Program-made: the position numbers and the translations under genes
Assembly (NCBI GenBank): GCA_002317155.1
Contig: DCIR01000080.1
Coordinates: 16,184-31,643 of the forward strand
DNA length: 15,460 nt
Direction: 5' to 3'
Source of the DNA: Lachnospiraceae bacterium UBA1721
Lineage (GTDB): Bacteria > Bacillota > Clostridia > Lachnospirales > Lachnospiraceae
Part shown: positions 6,561-13,779 of the stretch, piece after piece
Layout: each line of letters begins with the position of its first letter
Position numbering within the stretch: the first letter of the stretch is position 1
Notes under the pieces: generated by a model
What the model was told of the DNA's origin: nothing
What the model saw: only the letters and a program-made list of their open reading frames with translations
Databases searched by the model: none

Positions 6561-8141
6561 ATGAAGCGATATGATTTGATTATTGTAGGAGCAGGACCCT
6601 CCGGATTATCGGCTGCAATTGAAGCTGCAAAACGTGGGCTTGAGGTAGTTGTATTTGATGAGAATGAAAAGCCAGGTGGACAGTTATTCAAGCAGATTCA
6701 TAAATTTTTTGGGTCCAAGGAGCATAAGGCAAAAATAAGAGGATTCAAAATCGGTGAGGATTTGTTGAAGGAAGCTGATGCGGCAGGCGTAAAGGTAGTG
6801 CTGAATGCAACGGTTTGCGGTATGTATCAGGACAAGGAAATTACCGTAAGAATCAATGATGAAATGCATCATTATAAGGGTGATACAATCATTATTGCGA
6901 CAGGAGCGTCTGAAAATATGGTTACATTCCCCGGATGGACATTACCGGGTGTTATAGGTGCAGGTGCAGCGCAGACTATGATGAATCTTCATGGTGTGAA
7001 GCCCGGAAGCAAAATATTGATGCTTGGCTCCGGAAATGTGGGCCTGGTAGTGAGCTTTCAGTTAATTCAGTGTGGTTGCGAGGTTGTTGCACTTGTAGAT
7101 GCTGCACCAAGAGTAGGCGGCTACGGTGTACATGCGGCTAAGGTTGCCAGAACAGGAGTACCATTTTATCTTTCGCATACAATTGTTAAGGCTGAAGGTG
7201 AAGACCATGTAACAGGTGTAACAATTGCAGAGGTTGATTCATCATTTAAATTTATACCTGGTACTGAGAAACACTTTGATGTGGATACAATTTGTCTTGC
7301 AGTAGGTCTTTCTCCAATGTCACAGCTTCTTAAGATGGCGGGATGTAAGATGGAAGACAATCCTAAGAGAGGTGGACAGGTTCCGATATGTGACGAATAT
7401 GGCAGAACTTCAATTCCGGGTGTATTTGTTGCAGGAGATGTGTCAGGAATTGAGGAAGCAAGTTCTGCAATGATTGAAGGACGTATGGCAGGTATCGCTG
7501 CTGCGGAGTATCTTGGATATATTGAGAAGGAGGAACTTGACAGCAAGCTTGAAGAGCTGGATGCTGCTCTCGACGGGCTCAGACAGGGTATGTTTGCTCC
7601 CAAAAACAGAGGTCAGATGATAGAGAAGACTGATGAGGGAATAGATATATCAACCAACCTTCTTAAAAAGGGTTATGTAGCAGACGATGAAATTGAAAGA
7701 TTCCCCGGTGTTACCAGAGCAAAGGGAATACATCCTGTGATTGAGTGTACTCAGAATATTCCTTGTAATCCATGTCAGGATTCATGCCCTAAGAAGTGCA
7801 TAAAAATCGGTGCGAATATTACAGCACTTCCTGCAATTGACCCTGAGGCTACTTGCGTAGGCTGCGGTATGTGTGTTGCTTCTTGCTCAGGTCAAGCTAT
7901 TTTCCTTGTTGATGAGACCTATGAGGAAGGATATGCAAGTATTACTATGCCTTATGAATTTTTACCACTTCCTGAAGTGGGCGATAAAGGTATCGCGCTT
8001 GGCAGAAGTGGTCAGAAGGTTTGTGAGGCAGAGGTTGTTAATGTGAGAACATCACCTGCATTTGATAAGACTCATCTTCTTACTATGAAAGTGCCGGTTG
8101 AATTTGTAATGAAGGCAAGATTTTTCAAAAAAGAAGTGTAG
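6561..8141 (+). CDS. FAD/NAD-binding subunit of amine/imino-acid dehydrogenase with [4Fe-4S] domain (HcnB/LhpE-like)
   Basis: A 526-residue pyridine-nucleotide-disulfide-reductase-fold protein. FAD binding is shown by VGAGPSG at 9-15 and AGDVSGIEEA at 291-300; the second dinucleotide site is MLGSGNVG at 154-161. Cysteines at 402, 405, 409, 413 and 432, 435, 438, 442 form two [4Fe-4S] motifs in residues 396-450, then a ~75-residue tail. HcnB, LhpE and SoxA-type subunits usually carry a BFD-like [2Fe-2S] domain near this position; here two [4Fe-4S] sites are present and the BFD-like domain is a separate gene downstream. It should move electrons between the catalytic flavin subunit and an external carrier or NAD. 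The ribosome site AAGGAGAG lies about 10 nt before ATG 6561. Confidence 0.9.
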   Translation: MKRYDLIIVGAGPSGLSAAIEAAKRGLEVVVFDENEKPGGQLFKQIHKFFGSKEHKAKIRGFKIGEDLLKEADAAGVKVVLNATVCGMYQDKEITVRINDEMHHYKGDTIIIATGASENMVTFPGWTLPGVIGAGAAQTMMNLHGVKPGSKILMLGSGNVGLVVSFQLIQCGCEVVALVDAAPRVGGYGVHAAKVARTGVPFYLSHTIVKAEGEDHVTGVTIAEVDSSFKFIPGTEKHFDVDTICLAVGLSPMSQLLKMAGCKMEDNPKRGGQVPICDEYGRTSIPGVFVAGDVSGIEEASSAMIEGRMAGIAAAEYLGYIEKEELDSKLEELDAALDGLRQGMFAPKNRGQMIEKTDEGIDISTNLLKKGYVADDEIERFPGVTRAKGIHPVIECTQNIPCNPCQDSCPKKCIKIGANITALPAIDPEATCVGCGMCVASCSGQAIFLVDETYEEGYASITMPYEFLPLPEVGDKGIALGRSGQKVCEAEVVNVRTSPAFDKTHLLTMKVPVEFVMKARFFKKEV

Positions 8142-8212
8142 CTCATATCTGTGTCAGTTAGGCAAAGTGAGTAATATTTGACACGTAATACTTGTATCGG
8201 AGGAATGATTAT

Positions 8213-8536
8213 ATGAATTCTGTAAATGATAGATCGAGAGATATAGGAGAGTTTGTTCCGGCACCTGATGACGATATGCTCATCTGCCGTTGTGAAGAAA
8301 TTACAAAGGGTGAAATAAGAAGAGCAGTACATGATGGTATGTGGACGATGACTGAAATCAGAAGGTATTTAAGAACAGGTATGGGACTGTGCCAGGGACA
8401 GACTTGTGCAAGACTTGTTAAAGGCATTGTAGCAAAGGAACTTGGTATTTCACCGGCAGAGCTTGAGCCGGCAACAAGCAGGGCACCAATGAGACCCACA
8501 GAGATGCGTATTTTAGCAAAAGAAGCACAGGATTAA
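8213..8536 (+). CDS. BFD-like [2Fe-2S] protein, detached domain of the dehydrogenase complex
   Basis: A 107-residue protein with the bacterioferritin-associated-ferredoxin-like fold found at the C-terminus of HcnB/LhpE/SoxA-type subunits. Ligands are CRC in MLICRCEEITKGEI and CxxxxC in GLCQGQTCARLV, with a conserved TEIRRYLRTGMG helix between. The tail SRAPMRPTEM resembles the end of those larger subunits. ATG 8213 is chosen because GGAGG lies 9 nt upstream; a TTG in frame at 8192 lies before that ribosome site and is unlikely. The catalytic subunit follows 15 nt after the stop. Confidence 0.88.
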   Translation: MNSVNDRSRDIGEFVPAPDDDMLICRCEEITKGEIRRAVHDGMWTMTEIRRYLRTGMGLCQGQTCARLVKGIVAKELGISPAELEPATSRAPMRPTEMRILAKEAQD

Positions 8537-8551
8537 TGGAGGGGAACGAAT

Positions 8552-9679
8552 ATGAGTAATGCAGCAGATGTAGTAATCATTGGCGGTGGTATCATAGGAT
8601 GTTCCATTGCATATTATTTGGCTAAGAAAGGAACCAGCGTAATTGTCTTGGAGGGAAGTGACCATATTGGAAATGGTGGATCATCAAGAAATGGTGGCGG
8701 TGTTCGTCAGTCAGGACGTGATCCGAGAGAGCTTCCTCTGGTAATGTACGGAATCAAAAATTTGTGGCCTACGCTCTCTGAAGAGTTGGAGGTTGATTGT
8801 GAATATCACCAGGATGGTAATCTGCGTCTTGGTAAAACTGAGAAGCATAAGCAGATCCTTGAGGGACTTACTGAGAGAGCAGTTAAGGTTGGTCTCGATG
8901 TAAGAATGATAGATGGTGACGAAGTTAGAAAAATCAATCCTTATCTTTCTGAAGAGGTTACCTGTGCAAGCTGGTGCCCTACGGATGGTCATGCAAATCC
9001 GCTTACAACTACGCTTGGCTATTATAAGATGGCACGCCGCTTGGGTGTAAGGTTTATAACAGGAGAGAAGGTTACCGAACTTAAAAAGGTTAAGGGTAAG
9101 CTTCGCAAGGTAATTACTGAGAATAATGTTTATGAGGGTGATACCATTGTAGTAGCTGCTGGTTATCAGAGCAGAAAAATAGTTGAGACAGTAGGTATAG
9201 ATATTCCTATGACTCAGAATATGATTGAGTGTTTGGTTACTGAGGCCGAACCACATATGTTTGATCAGATGCTCGGAACTGCCGAGGCAGATTTCTATGG
9301 ACACCAGACTAAGCATGGTTCATTTGTATTCGGTGGAACTTCAGGCTTTGAGGGAGTTAATAAGGATAATGGAACACCTATCTGTAATAGTATGACCGCT
9401 TCATGTGAGTGCAGAGGAATCATGAAATACTTCCCTGCTCTAGCTGACGCTAAAATTGTAAGAACATGGTCAGGATGGGTTGATATGATGGTTGATGGTG
9501 TACCTGTTCTCGGAAATGTTCCTGAGGTGCCGGGACTTGTTTTGGCAGCTGGTTTTTGCGGACATGGCTTCGGAATTGCTCCTGGAGCAGCTTACAATAT
9601 TGCAGAACTCATTACTACGGGCACAACTCCTGTGGATATCTCTGCATTAAGATATGATAGATTCAAGACAAAAATCTAA
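8552..9679 (+). CDS. FAD-dependent amino/imino-acid dehydrogenase, DAO family (HcnC/LhpB-like)
   Basis: A 375-residue D-amino-acid-oxidase-fold flavoprotein and the probable catalytic subunit. The dinucleotide motif is VVIIGGGIIGCSIAYYLA (G11, G13, G16), followed by a glycine/serine-rich GNGGSSRNGGGVRQSGRD segment where glycine- and sarcosine-oxidase-like enzymes bind FAD phosphate. The C-terminal RTWSGWVDMMVDGVPVLG and CGHGFGIAPGAA segments are typical of HcnC, glycine oxidase and D-hydroxyproline dehydrogenase. The family oxidises C-N bonds of amino, imino or N-alkyl amino acids. Given its Fe-S and NAD-binding partners it should act as a dehydrogenase rather than an oxygen-using oxidase. 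Substrate cannot be assigned; proline-like, opine-like and N-methyl amino acids are candidates. A GGAGGGG ribosome site precedes ATG 8552. Confidence 0.9.
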   Translation: MSNAADVVIIGGGIIGCSIAYYLAKKGTSVIVLEGSDHIGNGGSSRNGGGVRQSGRDPRELPLVMYGIKNLWPTLSEELEVDCEYHQDGNLRLGKTEKHKQILEGLTERAVKVGLDVRMIDGDEVRKINPYLSEEVTCASWCPTDGHANPLTTTLGYYKMARRLGVRFITGEKVTELKKVKGKLRKVITENNVYEGDTIVVAAGYQSRKIVETVGIDIPMTQNMIECLVTEAEPHMFDQMLGTAEADFYGHQTKHGSFVFGGTSGFEGVNKDNGTPICNSMTASCECRGIMKYFPALADAKIVRTWSGWVDMMVDGVPVLGNVPEVPGLVLAAGFCGHGFGIAPGAAYNIAELITTGTTPVDISALRYDRFKTKI

Positions 9680-9694
9680 GACTTTTGATTAATA

Positions 9695-9742
9695 CAGTCC
9701 TGAGCATTTTGCTCAATATGCGGGCAAGAATGCATGGGACTG
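9695..9742 (+). other. Predicted three-way-junction RNA element before the AraC gene
   Basis: An outer stem CAGTCC/GGACTG (9695-9700 with 9737-9742) encloses a perfect hairpin TGAGCA-TTT-TGCTCA (9701-9715) and a second small stem ATGC/GCAT (9718-9721 with 9732-9735). This fills most of the 79-nt gap between the catalytic subunit and the regulator. No terminator U-run follows. It may act in RNA (mRNA processing or translation of the regulator) or be a DNA operator; neither is shown. Confidence 0.4.
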
Positions 9743-9758
9743 AGAAATGTGAGCCAGT

Positions 9759-10583
9759 GTGATAAATAGAACCGACAGAATTAAGCCGACGCAGCCGTTT
9801 TTTGTACTGGCATCGTCAGGCTTTATGCAGGAAATATATATGCGCCAGGGAATAAGCCACTTCTATTCTTTTACCATAGAGAATGCAGTGGAACTGGTTT
9901 CTGTGCCCGATGGATGTATAGATTTACTGTTTGAGTACAGTGATCATGAGATGAAGGCTTATGCGTGCGGTACCGTGTTGGCTTGTAGTTTACAACATTG
10001 GGATAGTGGCAGGACTATATTTGGCGTAAGATTTCTGCCTGGAAATATGCCGGCCGGATTAAGTGCGGTACATAAAGATTTAATCAATAAAAGACTTCTT
10101 TTGGACGATCTCTTACCCAATAGGACTCTGATAGAGAAAATGGCTGCCGAAAAGGATTTTTATCAGCGTATTAGGGTCTTCTTGGAGGAATATACACGGT
10201 TTGAAAATAGAATGGAAAAGCCTTATGGCAAATTGGAGTTATGTTTAGCTGTCAAAGATATGATATATGAATCAAATGGTAATATAAAAGTGAGTGCTCT
10301 CAGCGAGAGAACAGGTTACAGTGAGCGTTATATCAATAAAGTTTTTATGGATATGATGGGATTTTCTCCGAAGCTATTTTGCAAAATAATACAATTTCAG
10401 CGGGCTGTTGATACATTGAATTACGGTAATGTAAGCAATATGACTGAGACCGCTGTTAATCTTGGATATTATGATCAGTCACAGTTTATTAAGGATTTTA
10501 AGCATTTTGCAGGAATTACTCCTAAGAAGTATCTGAAGTTGATTGATGAACTAGAGTATCATGGAAAGATTAATAACTGTTAG
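9759..10583 (+). CDS. AraC-family transcriptional regulator with DUF6597-like N-terminus
   Basis: A 274-residue regulator. Residues ~12-105 resemble the DUF6597 sensor domain (VSVPDGCIDLLFEY, then GVRFLPGNMPAGL near 89-101). Residues ~160-265 hold the two helix-turn-helix motifs of AraC proteins: VSALSERTGYSERYINKVFMD and the signature ending NLGYYDQSQFIKDFKHFAGITPKKYLK. It is 79 nt after the dehydrogenase genes, on the same strand with no terminator between, so it is probably co-transcribed with and may control units 2 and 3. The start is uncertain: GTG 9759 is the first possible start after an in-frame TGA at 9750, and its ribosome site is weak; ATG at 9825 is an alternative that would cut the sensor domain. 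Confidence 0.87.
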   Translation: MINRTDRIKPTQPFFVLASSGFMQEIYMRQGISHFYSFTIENAVELVSVPDGCIDLLFEYSDHEMKAYACGTVLACSLQHWDSGRTIFGVRFLPGNMPAGLSAVHKDLINKRLLLDDLLPNRTLIEKMAAEKDFYQRIRVFLEEYTRFENRMEKPYGKLELCLAVKDMIYESNGNIKVSALSERTGYSERYINKVFMDMMGFSPKLFCKIIQFQRAVDTLNYGNVSNMTETAVNLGYYDQSQFIKDFKHFAGITPKKYLKLIDELEYHGKINNC

Positions 10584-10640
10584 CAAAAAATAATTATTAA
10601 GTTGTTCTGATTTTTACAATTTATTTGAGCGCCATAAAGC

Positions 10641-10646
10641 TATGAT
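10641..10646 (+). promoter_or_regulatory. Candidate -10 element upstream of the P-II attenuator
   Basis: TATGAT matches the sigma-A -10 consensus at five of six bases and lies about 25 nt upstream of the terminator-like hairpin. No good -35 is found at 16-18 nt; the nearest TTTACA (10613-10618) is 22 nt away. If used, the transcript would begin near 10653. Weak evidence. Confidence 0.25.
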
Positions 10647-10669
10647 ACAGACAACAAGAGATTGATGAC

Positions 10670-10710
10670 AAAGGCGTCGAGCTGTCCACAGGATAGTTCG
10701 GCGCTTTTTT
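10670..10710 (+). terminator. Terminator hairpin abutting the P-II ribosome binding site (likely attenuator)
   Basis: Positions 10670-10687 pair with 10691-10708 in an 18-bp stem with no mismatch and four G-U wobbles, a 3-nt ACA loop, and six Ts at 10705-10710. The GAGGAGG ribosome site of the P-II gene begins at 10715, leaving no room for a promoter after the hairpin. Upstream AGCGCC (10628-10633) can pair perfectly with GGCGCT (10700-10705) of the 3' arm, a possible competing structure. It ends unit 2 and must be read through, or the RNA cleaved, to express unit 3. Confidence 0.82.
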
Positions 10711-10729
10711 ATACGAGGAGGTAAAGAAT

Positions 10730-11077
10730 ATGGAAGTTTCAAAAATCGAAGTTATTACATCTATGAATAAGCTTTCAGGACTTAAGAGAGCGCTTAGCAA
10801 GCTTGGAGTAACAGGAATGACTGTCATTCAGGCAATTGGCTGTGGTGTACAGAAGGGTACCTACGAATATGTTACAGAACAAAATGAGGAAATGGAACTT
10901 CTTCCCAAGCAGTATATTATGGTCGTTGTTGAAAATGAGATAGTAGATAAGGTAGTTGATGTAATCAAGAAAGAACTCTATACCGGACATATTGGTGATG
11001 GAAAAATCTTTATTTCACCTATATCAGGAATTGTACGTGTAAGAACCGGTGAAGAGGGTATGGAAGCATTGAAATAA
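10730..11077 (+). CDS. P-II family nitrogen regulatory protein
   Basis: A 115-residue P-II signal protein, normal length. Conserved parts are LGVTGMTV near 25-32, QKG at 41-43, LPK at 58-60, the B-loop TGHIGDGKIF at 85-94 and the C-loop RVRTGEEG at 103-110, so binding of ATP/ADP and probably 2-oxoglutarate is expected. The T-loop (about 38-57) is divergent and slightly shorter: where E. coli GlnB has the uridylylated Tyr51, aligning from LPK places a glutamate. Two other tyrosines (45, 47) lie in the loop. P-II proteins often sit beside, and plug, the transporter they regulate, as GlnK does with AmtB. Here the next gene, 31 nt away, is an APC amino-acid permease, so control of that permease is the natural inference. 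A GAGGAGG ribosome site precedes the ATG. Confidence 0.93.
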   Translation: MEVSKIEVITSMNKLSGLKRALSKLGVTGMTVIQAIGCGVQKGTYEYVTEQNEEMELLPKQYIMVVVENEIVDKVVDVIKKELYTGHIGDGKIFISPISGIVRVRTGEEGMEALK

Positions 11078-11108
11078 ATGTGAAATTTGTATATTAAGAG
11101 GTGGCATT

Positions 11109-12503
11109 ATGGATAAAAAATTAGGATTACCAAGTGCTATAGCAACAGGAGTTGGACTGATTGTTGCAACAAGCTGTCTGATGTCGTTGGGACAAGGCGC
11201 AAGCATACTAGGAACAGGCTTTATTATTACTATGATTCTTGCTTGCCTTATTAATATTTTAACAGCTCTTTCACTTGCAGAACTTAACGCACTGATGCCC
11301 AATCTAACTGGCGGCCTTGCACAGTATACACTCGCAGGAATGGGGCCATTTGTAACCATTCTTACCATGGTAGGTGGATATCTTGTATGTCAGGCTATTG
11401 CGGGCACTGTAGAGTGTGCGATGTTTGGAAATGCAATTAATAGTGTTTTTGATACAGGTGTACCGTCGTGGGTATTCAGTGTGGCGATGGTTGCAATTTT
11501 AATTTTTGCAAACCTTATGGGAGTTGATATTTTTGCAAAAATTCAGAATGTGGTTGCATATGTTTTAATTGGTTCACTTATTGTAATGGGTGTTATCGGT
11601 ACAATAGGTTTGGGAAGCGGAGATATAGTTGAACAGCCAATGAATCTGGCTGGGTCAGTAACAGATACATTTGGGCTTCTCGGACTAGCATTCTTCCTAT
11701 TTATTGGATGTGAATTCGTAATACCAATTGCAAAAAATATTAAGAATGAGCGAAGAAATGTGCCACTTGGAATGGTACTCAGTCTTGTGATTATTCTGAT
11801 CATGCAGATTTTACTTGTTGTCGGAATGAGCAGATATACTCCTTATGAAGAACTTGGGGCAGATCCATCGCCACATATTTTCTATGGAACTGCTCTTTTA
11901 GGTAAGTTTGGTTCGTATTGGATGATTCTTGTATCAGCCTTAGCAGTTGTAAGTACTGTTAATTCGGCAATGAGCTCATTTTCGTTCATGTGCGCAGGTA
12001 TGGCCAAGATTAATTTGCTACCTTCATTTTTCTTAAAAAAGAATAAGAGAGGAGCATTTTATGTGGGTATTCTTGTAATCGGATTGATAGAGATTGTAGT
12101 AAATGCAATAGGTCTTTCTACCAGTGATTCATTGATTTTTATGATTAATGTGGCAATTGTTTTCTGGATGGTTTCATACGTTATTTCAAATATTAATGTT
12201 GTTATTTTCAGAAAAAAACTGCCTAAGGCACCGCGTACTTTTAAGGTTCCTTTTGGTCCGGTTCTTCCTATAATAGCTGCAATCGGAACAGCATTTATGA
12301 TATGGAACATTTCAGATAATCCGGCTGACAGAATTAAGATATTTATTATCGATGGGGTGATTTTTGTAGTGCTTGGCATATATTCGGTCATCTGGTGCAA
12401 GGTAAGAGTGAAGAGACCTTTGTTCAAAGCTATTCCTATTCATGAAGTGATGGCAATGGAGAATGATGCATATTTGGCAGCACATAAAAAAGCCGATAAA
12501 TAA
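11109..12503 (+). CDS. APC-superfamily amino-acid permease
   Basis: A 464-residue integral membrane protein with about 12 hydrophobic segments, typical of amino acid-polyamine-organocation transporters. The first segment has the unwound-helix glycine motif seen in APC members (ATGVGLIVATSCLMSLGQG, residues ~11-29). A later segment includes FFLFIGCEFVIPIAKNIKNERRNVPLGM (~195-222), matching the conserved TM6-loop region. The C-terminus is cytoplasmic and charged. It should import an amino or imino acid by proton or sodium symport or exchange. The substrate is unknown, but the preceding P-II gene and the following OCD-family gene suggest uptake tied to nitrogen status and to the imino-acid chemistry of unit 2. 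An AAGAGGTGG ribosome site precedes the ATG. Confidence 0.9.
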   Translation: MDKKLGLPSAIATGVGLIVATSCLMSLGQGASILGTGFIITMILACLINILTALSLAELNALMPNLTGGLAQYTLAGMGPFVTILTMVGGYLVCQAIAGTVECAMFGNAINSVFDTGVPSWVFSVAMVAILIFANLMGVDIFAKIQNVVAYVLIGSLIVMGVIGTIGLGSGDIVEQPMNLAGSVTDTFGLLGLAFFLFIGCEFVIPIAKNIKNERRNVPLGMVLSLVIILIMQILLVVGMSRYTPYEELGADPSPHIFYGTALLGKFGSYWMILVSALAVVSTVNSAMSSFSFMCAGMAKINLLPSFFLKKNKRGAFYVGILVIGLIEIVVNAIGLSTSDSLIFMINVAIVFWMVSYVISNINVVIFRKKLPKAPRTFKVPFGPVLPIIAAIGTAFMIWNISDNPADRIKIFIIDGVIFVVLGIYSVIWCKVRVKRPLFKAIPIHEVMAMENDAYLAAHKKADK

Positions 12504-12571
12504 GTGATTATTTTGAATAACTATTAATTAACTAGAAAGTTTACTGAATGGTCAAAAAAGGAGAACTAATT

Positions 12572-13711
12572 ATGAGTAATTATCCTGCAATTGATTTTTT
12601 GTATTTGAATGAAGAAGACATGATCGCAGCTGGTGTTAAGGATATGAAAGGCTGTGTAGAGGCTATGGAGGAAATGTTTAAACTCATGAAGGTAGGTAAT
12701 TATCGAATGGGTGGTTCAAACGGTAACTCACACGGAACAATGGTCACATTCCCTGAAAGTTCTCCTTTCCCGGAAATGCCTGTTGATGGACCCGATAGAA
12801 GATTCATGGCAATGCCAGCATATCTTGGTGGCAAATTTGATATGGCAGGCATGAAATGGTACGGATCAAATGTAGAGAATAAGGCAAAAGGTCTGCCCAG
12901 ATCAATTCTTATGCTTACGCTCAATGATAAGGATACTGGAGCACCTCTTGCATATATGTCTGCAAACATCTTATCTGCATATAGAACCGGTGCAGTTCCG
13001 GGAGTAGGTTTTAAATACTTTGCTCCCGAAATTACTGAAACTGTTGGTATTGTCGGACCCGGTGTTATGAGTAAAACTGCACTTGAGGCAGCATTTGCAG
13101 TAAGACCAATGATTAAGACAGTAAAGGTTAAGGGACGCGGCAAGGCTTCTCTCGATAAGTTTATCAATGATATAAAAAAGGATCATCCGGGAGTAGATGT
13201 ATATGCTGTTGATAGTATAGAGGAAGCTGTAAAGGACGCAGATATTATTTCAGTTTCAACTTCATCTCCTACTGGAGACCCTGAATTTTATCCTTATATT
13301 GCTGAGAGTTGGATTAAGCCCGGTGCAGTAATTGAGACTACAGCAGCACTCAGACTTGACGATGATTTTATTATCAATCGTGCAAGATCGGTTGCAGATA
13401 GTATTCTTCTTTACGAGGCATGGGAAGAGGAGTACGCTCCAAAAGCATACAATACCGTTCCGATTCCTGCTGTTCATGTTGAAGATTTAATTGCAGAGGG
13501 GAAGATGAAAAAGGAACAGCTTGAGGACTTGGGCGATGTGTTGATGGGTAAGGCACCTATTCATAGAAAAGAAGGCGAAATTGTAGTGTACTCTGTAGGT
13601 GGTATGCCTGTTGAAGATGTTGCATGGGGTACTATTTGTTACAGAAATGCACTTGAGAAAGGCATTGGAACCAAGCTTAACCTTTGGACTGAGCCGGATT
13701 TGATGAAATAG
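12572..13711 (+). CDS. Ornithine cyclodeaminase / mu-crystallin family protein
   Basis: A 379-residue Rossmann-fold protein of the OCD/mu-crystallin family, which includes ornithine cyclodeaminases, Delta1-pyrroline-2-carboxylate reductases, alanine dehydrogenases and opine-type enzymes. Visible are a lysine at the usual catalytic position (K95 in MAGMKWYGSN), the RTGAVPGVG turn at 138-146, the NAD-binding GIVGPGVMSKTA at 159-170 and DADIISVST at 222-230. The canonical ornithine cyclodeaminase GGDCPGKTE-type stretch is replaced by ETTAALRLDDDF, so ornithine is not assured as substrate. It is somewhat longer than most relatives. NCBI-style names such as 'tyramine oxidase subunit B' are, from memory, applied to close relatives; I do not rely on that name. 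ATG 12572 has AAAAGGAG upstream; ATG 12548 lies before that site and is rejected. Confidence 0.88.
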   Translation: MSNYPAIDFLYLNEEDMIAAGVKDMKGCVEAMEEMFKLMKVGNYRMGGSNGNSHGTMVTFPESSPFPEMPVDGPDRRFMAMPAYLGGKFDMAGMKWYGSNVENKAKGLPRSILMLTLNDKDTGAPLAYMSANILSAYRTGAVPGVGFKYFAPEITETVGIVGPGVMSKTALEAAFAVRPMIKTVKVKGRGKASLDKFINDIKKDHPGVDVYAVDSIEEAVKDADIISVSTSSPTGDPEFYPYIAESWIKPGAVIETTAALRLDDDFIINRARSVADSILLYEAWEEEYAPKAYNTVPIPAVHVEDLIAEGKMKKEQLEDLGDVLMGKAPIHRKEGEIVVYSVGGMPVEDVAWGTICYRNALEKGIGTKLNLWTEPDLMK

Positions 13712-13750
13712 GAAGTTAATTAATATTGGGTAAGTAATAAGCCTGATGAT

Positions 13751-13779
13751 TTGCAAATGTAGGTCATTATTGATATAAC
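13751..13779 (+). promoter_or_regulatory. Candidate sigma-A promoter
   Basis: TTGCAA (13751-13756), a 17-nt spacer, and TATAAC (13774-13779) with an extended TGA just before it at 13771-13773. Predicted start is near 13786, giving a roughly 90-nt leader that ends at the following terminator hairpin unless read through to the small gene and HD gene. This is the best promoter match in the window. Confidence 0.55.

Noticed and set aside
8192..8212. TTG 8192 as start of the BFD-like gene
   Set aside because: It lies before the GGAGG site that correctly serves ATG 8213.
8711..9316. Long open frame of 201 codons on the - strand inside the DAO-type gene
   Set aside because: It lies wholly antisense to a gene with clear FAD motifs, has no ribosome site worth naming, and its translation is low-complexity and resembles no protein family.
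6165..11101. Shared TTTGTATATTAAG 13-mer before the [2Fe-2S] gene and before the permease
   Set aside because: In AT-rich DNA of this length, a 13-base match between two places is expected about once by chance, and the positions relative to genes differ.
12548..12571. ATG 12548 as start of the OCD-family gene
   Set aside because: It precedes the AAAAGGAG ribosome site that fits ATG 12572, and the extra residues (MVKKGELI) come from translating that site.
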